From Pedobacter psychroterrae (GTDB taxonomy: Bacteria > Bacteroidota > Bacteroidia > Sphingobacteriales > Sphingobacteriaceae), in the NCBI RefSeq assembly GCF_004331695.1, contig NZ_SJSL01000001.1, forward strand, positions 1,550,001-1,614,000: a DNA stretch of 64,000 nt, given 5' to 3'. Positions 19,355 through 27,594 of this stretch are shown here, one piece after another. Numbering within the stretch: the first letter of the stretch is position 1; each line of letters begins with the position of its first letter. Under the pieces are notes generated by a model. That model searched no databases. It was not told the DNA's origin and saw nothing but the letters and a program-made list of their open reading frames with translations. The translations under genes and the position numbers were made by a program.

Positions 19355-21357
19355 TGTATAAAAACATTGCCTTATTTGTTTTTTGCCTTGCCATGTTTGT
19401 TAGTGGTGAATTGTTTGCCCAGGATCTGAAGACTAAGGTTAATGAGAATAAAGAGCTGGATTCTTTAAGAAAAAAGGAAGAAGAGGGGAAAGATTCTGTC
19501 ATTTTCACTTCAAAATATATCAGATATACCACACTCCGGCTCACAAAAGATAGCATACAGACTGTACAGCTTGATACCTCATTGACCGGTATACATAATT
19601 TCAGTGTACTTATACAACCACGAAATCCAACCCAGGGCCTGGGCAACCTGGGCCTGTCTGCCTTGCCGCTTTTATTCGAGCCTGTCAAGACCATTGGCTT
19701 TGACGCAGGATTCCACACCCTTGACTATTATGCAATGACACAGGATGATGTGAAGTACTACCAGGCAAGGGCGCCATTTACAAGCCTTTACTATGTTAAT
19801 GCCGGTGAAAAGGAACAGGTCTTTAAAGTTGTCCATTCTCAAAACATTAAAAAGAACTGGAATTTCGGGGCCAATTACAACAGGATAGGAGCAAATGGAG
19901 AATACCGGCGTCAGCGGGGTGATCACCTGAATGCGGCCCTGTTTACCTGGTATCAAAGTCCCAATAAACGGTACAACCTATGGGCCAGCGGCGTCTTTAA
20001 TACGCTAAAGGCTCAGGAGAATGGATCTACTACAAATGATTCCATCTTTTCAGCTAATGCACTCGATATAGCCAGAGAATCTGAATTAGTACGCTTGTCC
20101 GATGCGAGGCGGATTTACCGTCAGAACTCACTAATGCTCAAACAAACTTTTTTTGTGGGACGCATAGACAGCCTGGCGCAGGAGATCACAAAGAAAATAT
20201 TACCTACCAATAAGATCTCTTACACTTTTAAGTACAATACCAATTCTTATGCCTTTCAGGATGCATCAGACGACCGTAGTATTTTATCCCTGGGCAGGGC
20301 CTCCCTGCAGACATATACCAACGACAGCACCAGCTACAAACAAATACAAAACGAATTTATTTATAGCTTTTTTCTTCGTTCAAAGGGCAGTGCACTCATT
20401 AAAAATGAGCTGAAAATAGATGCAGGGATCAGACATGACTTTTATAATTACGCACAGCGGGTACTTTACCCGGAGGGAACAAATTACTATAATTATACTT
20501 CTTCCTTCCAGAATGTAAGTTTACTAGGGTTTGCAGGATACAGATTTAGTAACCGAATCGATTTGAACCTGGATCTTCAGCAAATCTTTCAGGGTAGGCA
20601 CATAGGAGACTTCCTATATGAAGCCAAGAGCAATGTGTTGTTGAGTAAATCGGTTGGGCGGGTGGTATTAGGTGCCTACTTCCAGAACAAATCTCCTGAA
20701 GAGATCTATGAAAGGTATTTCGGAAATCACCTCGACTGGGTGAATAAGCAGTTTGAACGCACCAAAACCATTAATTTTTCTTTCAACTATCTCAATGACA
20801 AGCTTAAACTGGATGCCGGGGTTCAGTACTTTTTAATAGATAAGTACCTTTATTTTGAACAAGGCGAAATTGGTGCCAGCATGATTAAGCCAGCTCAGTC
20901 TACTGCGGCGATCAATCTGTTCAAAATAACTTTAGGCAAAAAGTTTTCATATGGTAAATTCAGACTGGATACTTATGTTGTCTATCAGAAAACAGACAAT
21001 GAGAACATTTTAAGAACACCGGAAGTTTATACCTTCAACAGCTTTTATGTAGATCAAACCCTTTTTAAGGTGCTCAGAGCTAATATTGGTTTTGATGTGC
21101 GGTACAATACGCCATACAAAGCGTACCGCTACTCAGTAGCAGCGGGACAATTTTACATAGGTTCTGAAGAAACGTTTACCAGCATACCAATTATCGATGT
21201 ATGGTTTAAGGCAAGTTTGAGAAGGGCCAATATTTTTGTGAAATGCGATTATGTAAACCAGGGCTATCCGCTAAACGGCTATTACACAGTAGACAGGTAC
21301 CCAATGCAAGACCGGTCGCTCTTTAAGTTTGGGGTAAGCTGGAATTTTTACGACTAG
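19354..21357 (+). CDS. Putative outer membrane porin (Porin_10-like)
   Basis: A 667-residue protein with a signal peptide ending at about ELFAQ (residues 1-22). A charged Lys/Glu-rich segment follows, then a long region of alternating beta strands ending in FKFGVSWNFYD. The segment LIQPRNPTQGLGNLGLSALPLLF and the overall plan match the putative porin family common in Bacteroidota. Substrate unknown. It ends two bases before the convergent next gene, with no terminator between them. Confidence 0.75.
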   Translation: MYKNIALFVFCLAMFVSGELFAQDLKTKVNENKELDSLRKKEEEGKDSVIFTSKYIRYTTLRLTKDSIQTVQLDTSLTGIHNFSVLIQPRNPTQGLGNLGLSALPLLFEPVKTIGFDAGFHTLDYYAMTQDDVKYYQARAPFTSLYYVNAGEKEQVFKVVHSQNIKKNWNFGANYNRIGANGEYRRQRGDHLNAALFTWYQSPNKRYNLWASGVFNTLKAQENGSTTNDSIFSANALDIARESELVRLSDARRIYRQNSLMLKQTFFVGRIDSLAQEITKKILPTNKISYTFKYNTNSYAFQDASDDRSILSLGRASLQTYTNDSTSYKQIQNEFIYSFFLRSKGSALIKNELKIDAGIRHDFYNYAQRVLYPEGTNYYNYTSSFQNVSLLGFAGYRFSNRIDLNLDLQQIFQGRHIGDFLYEAKSNVLLSKSVGRVVLGAYFQNKSPEEIYERYFGNHLDWVNKQFERTKTINFSFNYLNDKLKLDAGVQYFLIDKYLYFEQGEIGASMIKPAQSTAAINLFKITLGKKFSYGKFRLDTYVVYQKTDNENILRTPEVYTFNSFYVDQTLFKVLRANIGFDVRYNTPYKAYRYSVAAGQFYIGSEETFTSIPIIDVWFKASLRRANIFVKCDYVNQGYPLNGYYTVDRYPMQDRSLFKFGVSWNFYD

Positions 21358-21359
21358 TA

Positions 21360-22622
21360 TTAGGTCTTTTGAGGTTTCTTTTTTGCTGCTGGAAACAGCA
21401 CATTGTTTAGTATCAAACGGTACCCGGCCGAGTTCGGGTGTAAGTTAAGGTCGGTAGGAGGGTCGCCCACCTCATGTTGATAGTCTTCAGGATCATGTCC
21501 GCCATAAAATGTAAATCGTCCCTTTCCTATTTCTCCATTTAAATAGCGCACTTCTTCAGCACCTTTATTTTCTCCAAGTACGGTGATGTTAGGTTTTACC
21601 AGCCCTTTTCTAAAGGCCGTTGTCTGGCCCATAAATCCTTTAACTACTTTATCATGGTTTTGTGTAAGCATGGTAGGTACCTGGTCCCACTTGGCAGAGA
21701 AGTCAAATAATGTAAAGAAGTCATTCGTCTGGTTAAGGGTTCTCGTTTGTGTGGCATCTATATTGGAAAATTCGTAATTACGGGGATTTATATCCAGTTT
21801 GAAATCTTTGAAAGCAACCGTTTTATTAAAATCAAGTTTATCCTGGGCATGTGGGTCGGCCGCATCACCGTCAAACATGCTTTCACAGATATCAACCCCA
21901 TCGGCGCTGAGTGCTATGTCAAAACTATCTGTTCCGGAGCACATTGCGAAGAGAAACCCTCCCCCTGCACAGAATTCTTTGATGCGTTTGGCTACTTCAA
22001 GTTTCATTTCAGAGACCTTTTTAAAGCCATTTTTCTTTGCTGCGGCCTCCTGGTTTTTAACATCATCCCTGTACCATGTTGCGTTTCTAAAATTGGCCCA
22101 GAACCTTCCGTATTGGCCCGTGAAATCTTCATGGTGCAGGTGCAGCCAGTCATAGCTACTTAGTTTATCTTTTAGTACATCGTCATCATAGATCACTTCA
22201 TATGGGATTTCTGCATAAGTAAGCACCAGCGTTACGGCATCATCCCAGGGAAGTTTACTTTTTGGAGAGTAGACCGCCATCTTTGGGGCTTTCTCAAGCT
22301 TTATCAGTTCCATGTTTACTTCCGGATCACTGATCTCGTTTAATATCGCAGTTACCTTGCCGTCAGCTACTACCTGATAGGAAATACCTCTTATCTTACA
22401 TTCATCTTCCACGCCTTTATTGTAAGCAATTAAAAAGCTGCCACCACGATAATTAAGTAACCAGCTTACGTCGGCACTTTGCTTGATACTCCAGTAAGCA
22501 ATCCCGTATGCTTTGAGGTGATTTTTTTGGCCTTCATCCATGTAAATGAGAATAGACGATGACTTAGCTATCAGGCTACAGAATAACAGAAAAAATAAAA
22601 TAGGGATTTGTCTGATAGTCAT
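21360..22622 (-). CDS. Secreted Bacteroidota protein, often labelled asparagine synthetase B
   Basis: A 420-residue protein with a signal peptide (MTIRQIPILFFLLFCSLIAKSS). It contains ILIYMDEGQKNHLKAYGIAY, YDWLHLHHEDFTGQYG and, near the C-terminus, FTFYGGHDPEDYQHEVGDP. In databases relatives carry the name asparagine synthetase B, but no glutamine amidotransferase start (Met-Cys) and no ATP-pyrophosphatase motif is visible, and it is exported. The name is therefore probably wrong. The middle part (FCAGGGFLFAMCSGTDSFD) resembles a ThuA/GATase-like fold; this is a guess. Confidence 0.6.
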   Translation of the reverse strand: MTIRQIPILFFLLFCSLIAKSSSILIYMDEGQKNHLKAYGIAYWSIKQSADVSWLLNYRGGSFLIAYNKGVEDECKIRGISYQVVADGKVTAILNEISDPEVNMELIKLEKAPKMAVYSPKSKLPWDDAVTLVLTYAEIPYEVIYDDDVLKDKLSSYDWLHLHHEDFTGQYGRFWANFRNATWYRDDVKNQEAAAKKNGFKKVSEMKLEVAKRIKEFCAGGGFLFAMCSGTDSFDIALSADGVDICESMFDGDAADPHAQDKLDFNKTVAFKDFKLDINPRNYEFSNIDATQTRTLNQTNDFFTLFDFSAKWDQVPTMLTQNHDKVVKGFMGQTTAFRKGLVKPNITVLGENKGAEEVRYLNGEIGKGRFTFYGGHDPEDYQHEVGDPPTDLNLHPNSAGYRLILNNVLFPAAKKKPQKT

Positions 22623-22786
22623 AAAAAAAGGTATGGAAGCGAATGTAACTATATAACGCTACATAAAAAAGTAAATTATCATCCGATGTCAGGCCTGCAC
22701 CCTCCTTGCACAAGACCTGAACCTTATTCAATAATCAATCAATGATAAGCATGCTATGAATCCGCATTATTACGGAAAAAGGCGGC

Positions 22787-22819
22787 CTCAATGCGGGTTT
22801 AACGGGGGCTCAATGCGGG
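22787..22819. repeat. Two 11-bp direct repeats, period 22, in a 368-base gap
   Basis: CTCAATGCGGG occurs at 22787-22797 and 22809-22819. The gap 22623-22990 is otherwise AT-rich. This GC-rich island stands out. It contains no convincing gene; a 43-codon frame at 22756-22887 runs through the repeats but has no support. A 22-bp period equals two helical turns and would suit a dimeric regulator acting on the metalloprotease promoter. Confidence 0.5.
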
Positions 22820-22990
22820 GTCATCTAGAACCCATATGCAACCTGCTAACAAATTATGTCGTTTATCCCTTTTCAATACCGGGGTAGTAACCACACAATA
22901 TAGCCATAAAAAATGGAATTTAAGACCTTAAAGACCGTAATTGAATATAGATTTACTGAAAATTCATATATTTATTGAAAACTATTATTC

Positions 22991-25618
22991 ATGAAAAAAA
23001 CCCTCTTATTATTACCTCTTGTGGTATTACTCTCGATGGGAGTATCAGCCCAGGATAAAAAGAAGGCATTGGCCACTGCCGATTCCTTAAAGAAAGTGCT
23101 TGCCCCTCCTGCAAAAGTGGGCATTGCCGAAAAAATTAAATCGAGCAAGAAGATTGACGGTCTCTTTACACTGTATAAAGATACAGTTACGGGAAGCTTG
23201 CAGTTGTACATTAAAAAAGGCCAACTGGACAAAGATTATATTTATCAGAGCTTTTCTATGGGCGGGCCTACTACACTGTACCTGAACCAGAATATGATCA
23301 GAAATACCATGTTGTTTTATGTTAAGAAGCGTAATGATAAAATTGAATTCCTGCAGAAAAATACCAGCTTTTATTATGACAAGAACAATCCCGTAAGCAA
23401 AGCTGCCAATGTCGATGTTTCTGACGCGGTATTTTATAGCGATAAGTTTAGCGCAGAAGACAAAGACGGGTATCTTGTCTCAGTAGACGGGTTGTTTATT
23501 GGAGATAAATTGGATCCAATAAAACCTGTTTATCCTCCTACTATGCCTCCGGGAGCAGTTTTTAACCTGGGAAATTTGAATACTTCCAAATCAAACTACA
23601 CTAAAGTAAGGTCTTTTCCGCACAATACAGATGTGGTAGTAGACCTTGCATATGACAATCCGGTGCCGATGAACACAGGAGGAAAGGATATCACAGATGC
23701 GCGTTACGTACGTATCAAAATGCAACATTCTTTTCTTGAAGTACCTAAAAATGACTTTCGCCCACGTCGTGATGATCCGAGGGTAGGTTATTTTGGGGCT
23801 GAGGTAGATGACCTTACTTCCATTTCATCTACTCCATACAAAGATTTTATCAGTCGCTGGTATTTGAAAAAGAAAGATCCTAATGCCAAGCTCAGTGAGC
23901 CGGTAGCGCCTATCGTTTTTTGGATCGAAAATACTACGCCATTCGAATACAGGGAGATTATAAAAGAGGCTGGTGAAAAATGGAATGAGGCATTTGAAAA
24001 AGCTGGCTTTAAGAATGCGGTAGTGATGAAAATCCAACCGGATACTGCTACCTGGGATCCTGCCGATATTTCTTACAATGTGATACGCTGGGTTTCTTCT
24101 GCTTATCCCTCTTATGGTGCCATTGGGCCAAGTTTCTTTAACCCGTTGACAGGCCAAATCCTGGGTGCAGACATTACTGTAGAATGGCGTTCGGGTGCAG
24201 GCACGCCTGTACTGGATGACCTGTTTAACGCAGGTAAGGCAAGCTTACAGTTGCCATGGGAAAATCCGGCAGCAGCGATAGCTGCAGATCAGCAGCACAA
24301 TAATGGTTTTAGTAAAAGTCATATGGCTAGCTGCAATCTGGCACATGAACTTGGTATGCAATATCAAACAGGTATTACCGCCATTGAAGCCCTTGATGCA
24401 GATGCACCTGAGGCAGTCAGAGCAGATCAGGTACGCGAAATGCACAAGCAGTTTTTGTATTACCTGATCATGCATGAAATGGGGCATACGCTTGGCTTAA
24501 ATCATAACATGAAAGCCAGTCAGATGCTTAGTCCTAAAGAAATGAATGATGTCTCAATTACCCATAAAATAGGCTTGCAGGGTTCTGTAATGGATTACCC
24601 TGCCATCAATGTGAGCAGTGACCGCAGCAAGCAAGGCGATTATTATACTACCAAAGCAGGGCCGTACGACTGGTGGGCAATTGAGTATGGCTATACTCCC
24701 TTCACAGAATCAGAGGAAGAAGCAGGATTAAACAAGATCCTGAGCCGTAGTACAGATCCACAACTTGCTTTTGGCAATGATGCAGACGATATGAGAAGCC
24801 CTGGTGGAGGTATAGATCCACGGGTAAATATAAACGACCATACAAATGATATGGTGACCTATGGTGAAGACAGGTTTAAACTGATCAATACCATGATGCC
24901 GAAGCTAAAGGAAAGGTTTAGCAAACCTAATCAGAGTTATCAGGAACTGCGTGTCAGATACGGACAGTTGAACGGGCAGCGCAACAGTATGGCAGCTGCT
25001 TTGAGCCGTTTTATTGGCGGGGTTTATGTAGACAGGAGTTTTGTGGGGCAGGATACTAAAACAACACCATTTACACCAGTGCCGGTAGCTTATCAGAAGA
25101 AAGCACTGGATCTGCTGGGCAAATATGTATTTGCACCTGATGCATTTGATTCAGATACTGAATTGTTTCCTTATCTTCAGATACAGCGCAGGGGATTTAA
25201 CTTCTTTGGTAACAATGAAGACATTAAACCGCTAAACAGCTTTATGTCTATGCAGTTGAGTACCCTTGCACAGATTCTGCATCCAAATACGCTTAACAGG
25301 ATTAGCAATAGTGGATTGTATGGCAATAAATATTCGGTTGCAAGTGTGATGAGTGATCTGTCGGAGGATATCTTTGAAGCAGATCTTAAAAGCAATGTAA
25401 ATGCATTCCGTCAAAACCTGCAAACGGAGTTTATAAAGGCGACCATTGCCATTGTTGGAGCTCCGGCAGGCTATGATAATCCTAGTAAAGCAGCAGCACT
25501 TGCTACGCTCATCAAAGTAAAAGAGCAGTTGGCAGGCGCTTCAGGTGGTGATGAACAAACTAAAGCACACCGTGTAAATTTGATATTTTTGATAGACAAG
25601 GCATTGTCAGTGAATTAA
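22991..25618 (+). CDS. Secreted zinc-dependent metalloprotease (DUF5117-type)
   Basis: An 875-residue protein with a signal peptide (cleavage near SMGVSAQ). The zinc motif HEMGHTLGLNHN (about residues 493-504) is a full HExxHxxGxxH metzincin-like site. Flanking regions match the large Bacteroidota DUF5117/DUF4953 metalloproteases: FWIENTTPFEYREIIKEAGEKWNEAFEKAGF, DPADISYNVIRWV and the C-terminal LKSNVNAFRQNLQ region. It probably acts in the periplasm or outside the cell. It is monocistronic with its own terminator. Confidence 0.88.
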   Translation: MKKTLLLLPLVVLLSMGVSAQDKKKALATADSLKKVLAPPAKVGIAEKIKSSKKIDGLFTLYKDTVTGSLQLYIKKGQLDKDYIYQSFSMGGPTTLYLNQNMIRNTMLFYVKKRNDKIEFLQKNTSFYYDKNNPVSKAANVDVSDAVFYSDKFSAEDKDGYLVSVDGLFIGDKLDPIKPVYPPTMPPGAVFNLGNLNTSKSNYTKVRSFPHNTDVVVDLAYDNPVPMNTGGKDITDARYVRIKMQHSFLEVPKNDFRPRRDDPRVGYFGAEVDDLTSISSTPYKDFISRWYLKKKDPNAKLSEPVAPIVFWIENTTPFEYREIIKEAGEKWNEAFEKAGFKNAVVMKIQPDTATWDPADISYNVIRWVSSAYPSYGAIGPSFFNPLTGQILGADITVEWRSGAGTPVLDDLFNAGKASLQLPWENPAAAIAADQQHNNGFSKSHMASCNLAHELGMQYQTGITAIEALDADAPEAVRADQVREMHKQFLYYLIMHEMGHTLGLNHNMKASQMLSPKEMNDVSITHKIGLQGSVMDYPAINVSSDRSKQGDYYTTKAGPYDWWAIEYGYTPFTESEEEAGLNKILSRSTDPQLAFGNDADDMRSPGGGIDPRVNINDHTNDMVTYGEDRFKLINTMMPKLKERFSKPNQSYQELRVRYGQLNGQRNSMAAALSRFIGGVYVDRSFVGQDTKTTPFTPVPVAYQKKALDLLGKYVFAPDAFDSDTELFPYLQIQRRGFNFFGNNEDIKPLNSFMSMQLSTLAQILHPNTLNRISNSGLYGNKYSVASVMSDLSEDIFEADLKSNVNAFRQNLQTEFIKATIAIVGAPAGYDNPSKAAALATLIKVKEQLAGASGGDEQTKAHRVNLIFLIDKALSVN

Positions 25619-25640
25619 TAATAGGTTTATTTTAGCAAGG

Positions 25641-25669
25641 ACCGTCTCATTTTGAGGCGGTTTTTTTTT
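25641..25669 (+). terminator. Terminator after the metalloprotease gene
   Basis: ACCGTCTCA (25641-25649) pairs with TGAGGCGGT (25653-25661), with one G-T pair, and a T-run follows to 25669. It lies 22 bases after the stop. Confidence 0.85.
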
Positions 25670-25796
25670 GGACAGCAAGCAATGAACAGGAAGGGTTAGT
25701 ATTCTGAACATTTGAGAAAAATATTTTATTTACACGCAATAACAGGCTAAGCCTAACGTTTTTATAGGAAAGGGGAATCAATTTATTTCAAGATTA

Positions 25797-25830
25797 TTGA
25801 TAAATGATACGTAGTTTTTATCTAAGTTTG
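25797..25830 (+). promoter_or_regulatory. Promoter of the cyclophilin-DUF5606 unit
   Basis: The -7 box TAAGTTTG (25823-25830) is exact, and TTG at 25797-25799 lies 23 bases upstream as a -33 candidate. The ATG is 19 bases downstream of the box. The same TATCTAAGTTTGC context occurs before sucD. Confidence 0.6.
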
Positions 25831-25849
25831 CCCTTCACAAAAAATTACG

Positions 25850-26311
25850 ATGAGCAAAGCCATAATTAAGACAGATAAAGGTAACATGATTGTTGAGTTT
25901 TACGAACAGGATGCACCTATAGCAGTAGCTAACTTTAAAAAGCTGGCTAGTGAAGGATTTTATGACGGGATTACTTTCCATAGAGTGATTCCAAATTTTA
26001 TGATACAGGGCGGATGTCCTAATTCGAAAGATCCTTCCAAAGCACACCTGGCAGGTACAGGTGGGCCTGGTTATAAAATTGATTGCGAATTAACAGGCGA
26101 AAATCAATATCATGACCGTGGGGTGTTGTCTATGGCACATGCCGGCAGAAATACAGGTGGATCCCAGTTTTTTATCTGCCACAGTCGCGATAATACGGCA
26201 CATTTGGACAGAAACCATACCTGCTTTGGTAAGGTAATAGAAAATATAGATATTGTTGACGACATCAGACAGGGTGATAAGATTGTAGGTATAGACGTAA
26301 TAGAAGATTAA
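25850..26311 (+). CDS. Peptidyl-prolyl cis-trans isomerase, cyclophilin type
   Basis: A 153-residue cytoplasmic cyclophilin. The core motifs GITFHRVIPNFMIQGG, GPGYKIDCE, GVLSMAHAGRNTGGSQFFI and LDRNHTCFGKVIENIDIVD are all present, including the catalytic arginine in FHRV. It accelerates proline isomerisation in folding proteins. The next gene starts one base after its stop. Confidence 0.95.
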   Translation: MSKAIIKTDKGNMIVEFYEQDAPIAVANFKKLASEGFYDGITFHRVIPNFMIQGGCPNSKDPSKAHLAGTGGPGYKIDCELTGENQYHDRGVLSMAHAGRNTGGSQFFICHSRDNTAHLDRNHTCFGKVIENIDIVDDIRQGDKIVGIDVIED

Positions 26312-26312
26312 T

Positions 26313-26852
26313 ATGAATTTAAGAGGAATAGTAGCAGTATCGGGAAGGCCGGGATTGTATAGGCTGGTAGGACAAAACAAGGGCGGATACGTTCTTGAAA
26401 GCCTGGATGCCCAAAAAGTTAAAATTGTAACCAATATTACTACAACTAAGCTGGCGTCATTAGAAGACATTACTGTTTATGGTCAGGATGATGATCTTAA
26501 GCTGGTAGACGTACTGGCCAATATCAAGGCTGCAAAAAGTAATGTTCCTGATGCAAAATCAGATGTAAATGCTTTAAAATCGTTTTTTAAAGAAGTTGCG
26601 CCAGATCATGATGATGATAAAGTGTATACTTCTGATATGAAAAAAATCATTACCTGGTACCACATACTAAAGGATCTTCCTTTGTTTGTGGAGGATGCCC
26701 CGGCAGTTATTCCTGATCAGGAAGGAATAAAAGGAGAAGATAAGGTGGAGAAAAAGCCAAAGGCTACATCCAAACCATCCAATGCAAAAGCTCCTTCTAA
26801 AACTGCACAGCCAGCTAAAAAGGCAAATATGACAAGTAAAAAAGGGGTTTAA
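26313..26852 (+). CDS. DUF5606 domain protein
   Basis: A 179-residue protein. The N-terminal 70 residues (MNLRGIVAVSGRPGLYRLVG, GGYVLESLDAQKVK, LASLEDITVY) match the DUF5606 family found in Bacteroidota. The middle part is helical, and the last 45 or so residues are a Lys/Ala/Pro-rich tail. Function unknown. It is coupled to the cyclophilin gene, and its last codons form the left arm of the terminator. Confidence 0.8.
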   Translation: MNLRGIVAVSGRPGLYRLVGQNKGGYVLESLDAQKVKIVTNITTTKLASLEDITVYGQDDDLKLVDVLANIKAAKSNVPDAKSDVNALKSFFKEVAPDHDDDKVYTSDMKKIITWYHILKDLPLFVEDAPAVIPDQEGIKGEDKVEKKPKATSKPSNAKAPSKTAQPAKKANMTSKKGV

Positions 26853-26868
26853 TCAACCCCTTTTTTTT
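26838..26868 (+). terminator. Terminator overlapping the DUF5606 stop codon
   Basis: A six-base A-run plus GGGGTT (26838-26849) pairs with AACCCC plus T-run (26855-26868). The TAA stop begins at the last base before the loop and lies mostly in it. Confidence 0.88.
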
Positions 26869-26869
26869 A

Positions 26870-26998
26870 TTACCCCAGATACCATAATGCCAGTAGGGCA
26901 ATCGCTGAAATAACAATGGCAATGATATAGCCTAAGCGGTCTTTTTTTCTGTCGCTTTTAAACTTATATTTTCTTTTAAAATCTCCTGGTAACTGCAT
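26870..26998 (-). CDS. 42-residue single-pass membrane protein
   Basis: A small gene on the minus strand, ATG at 26998 and TAA at 26870. A good Shine-Dalgarno sequence (AAAGGAG) lies 6 bases before the ATG. The protein has a strongly basic N-terminal half (DFKRKYKFKSDRKKDRLG) and a hydrophobic helix (YIIAIVISAIALLALWYLG), so it is probably a membrane protein with the N-terminus in the cytoplasm. It fills the space between the DUF5606 gene and rlmH. It could be cotranscribed with rlmH, whose stop lies 50 bases downstream of the small gene's start on the other side of the gap. Function unknown. Confidence 0.65.
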   Translation of the reverse strand: MQLPGDFKRKYKFKSDRKKDRLGYIIAIVISAIALLALWYLG

Positions 26999-27048
26999 TT
27001 TGATTCTCCTTTATATAATGATGACTGGCAGATTAAAATTCCACAAAT

Positions 27049-27522
27049 TTATTGATGATGGTAGGGCTCACCTTTTAGAATGGTAAACGCCCGGTAAAGT
27101 TGTTCTGTAAAGAAAAGGCGGACCATCTGATGGGAGAAGGTCATTGCAGAGAGCGAGATACTTCCATTGGCCCTTTTGTAAATTTGTTCGTCAAAGCCAT
27201 ATGGCCCACCGATGATAAACACCAGGTGCTGCACACTGCCGATCATTTGTTTGTTCAGGTAATTTGCAAACAGTACGGATGTATAGGTTTTACCATTCTC
27301 ATCAAGCAGGATTAGGGTATCAGCATTGCTGACCTGCTTGAGGATCAGTTCCGCTTCTTTGCTTTTTTGTTGCGCTTCGGTTAAGCTCTTAGTGTTTTTT
27401 AGTTCAGGAATTACCAGCATATTGAAGCCAATATAATGCTTTAACCGGTTGATGTATTTTTCGATACCTTCTATCAGGTACTTATCTTCTGTTTTTCCAA
27501 CTACCAATAAACTGATCTTCAT
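27049..27522 (-). CDS. rlmH: 23S rRNA pseudouridine-1915 N3-methyltransferase
   Basis: A 157-residue SPOUT methyltransferase, the usual RlmH length. The SAM-binding knot is visible as VFIIGGPYGFDEQIYKRA and the conserved C-terminal ISLSAMTFSHQMVRLFFTEQLYRA followed by GEPYHH. It methylates pseudouridine 1915 in helix 69 of 23S rRNA on assembled ribosomes. Confidence 0.96.
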   Translation of the reverse strand: MKISLLVVGKTEDKYLIEGIEKYINRLKHYIGFNMLVIPELKNTKSLTEAQQKSKEAELILKQVSNADTLILLDENGKTYTSVLFANYLNKQMIGSVQHLVFIIGGPYGFDEQIYKRANGSISLSAMTFSHQMVRLFFTEQLYRAFTILKGEPYHHQ

Positions 27523-27594
27523 TTACATTATCTTTATGTGCTTATATCACGTAACATCTATGAGGAAGAGTTGTCAAAATAGCCCTTCCTAAAA

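Noticed and set aside
22756-22887. A 43-codon plus-strand frame in the gap before the metalloprotease
   Set aside because: No ribosome site, no hydrophobic or domain pattern, and it is read through the 11-bp repeats.
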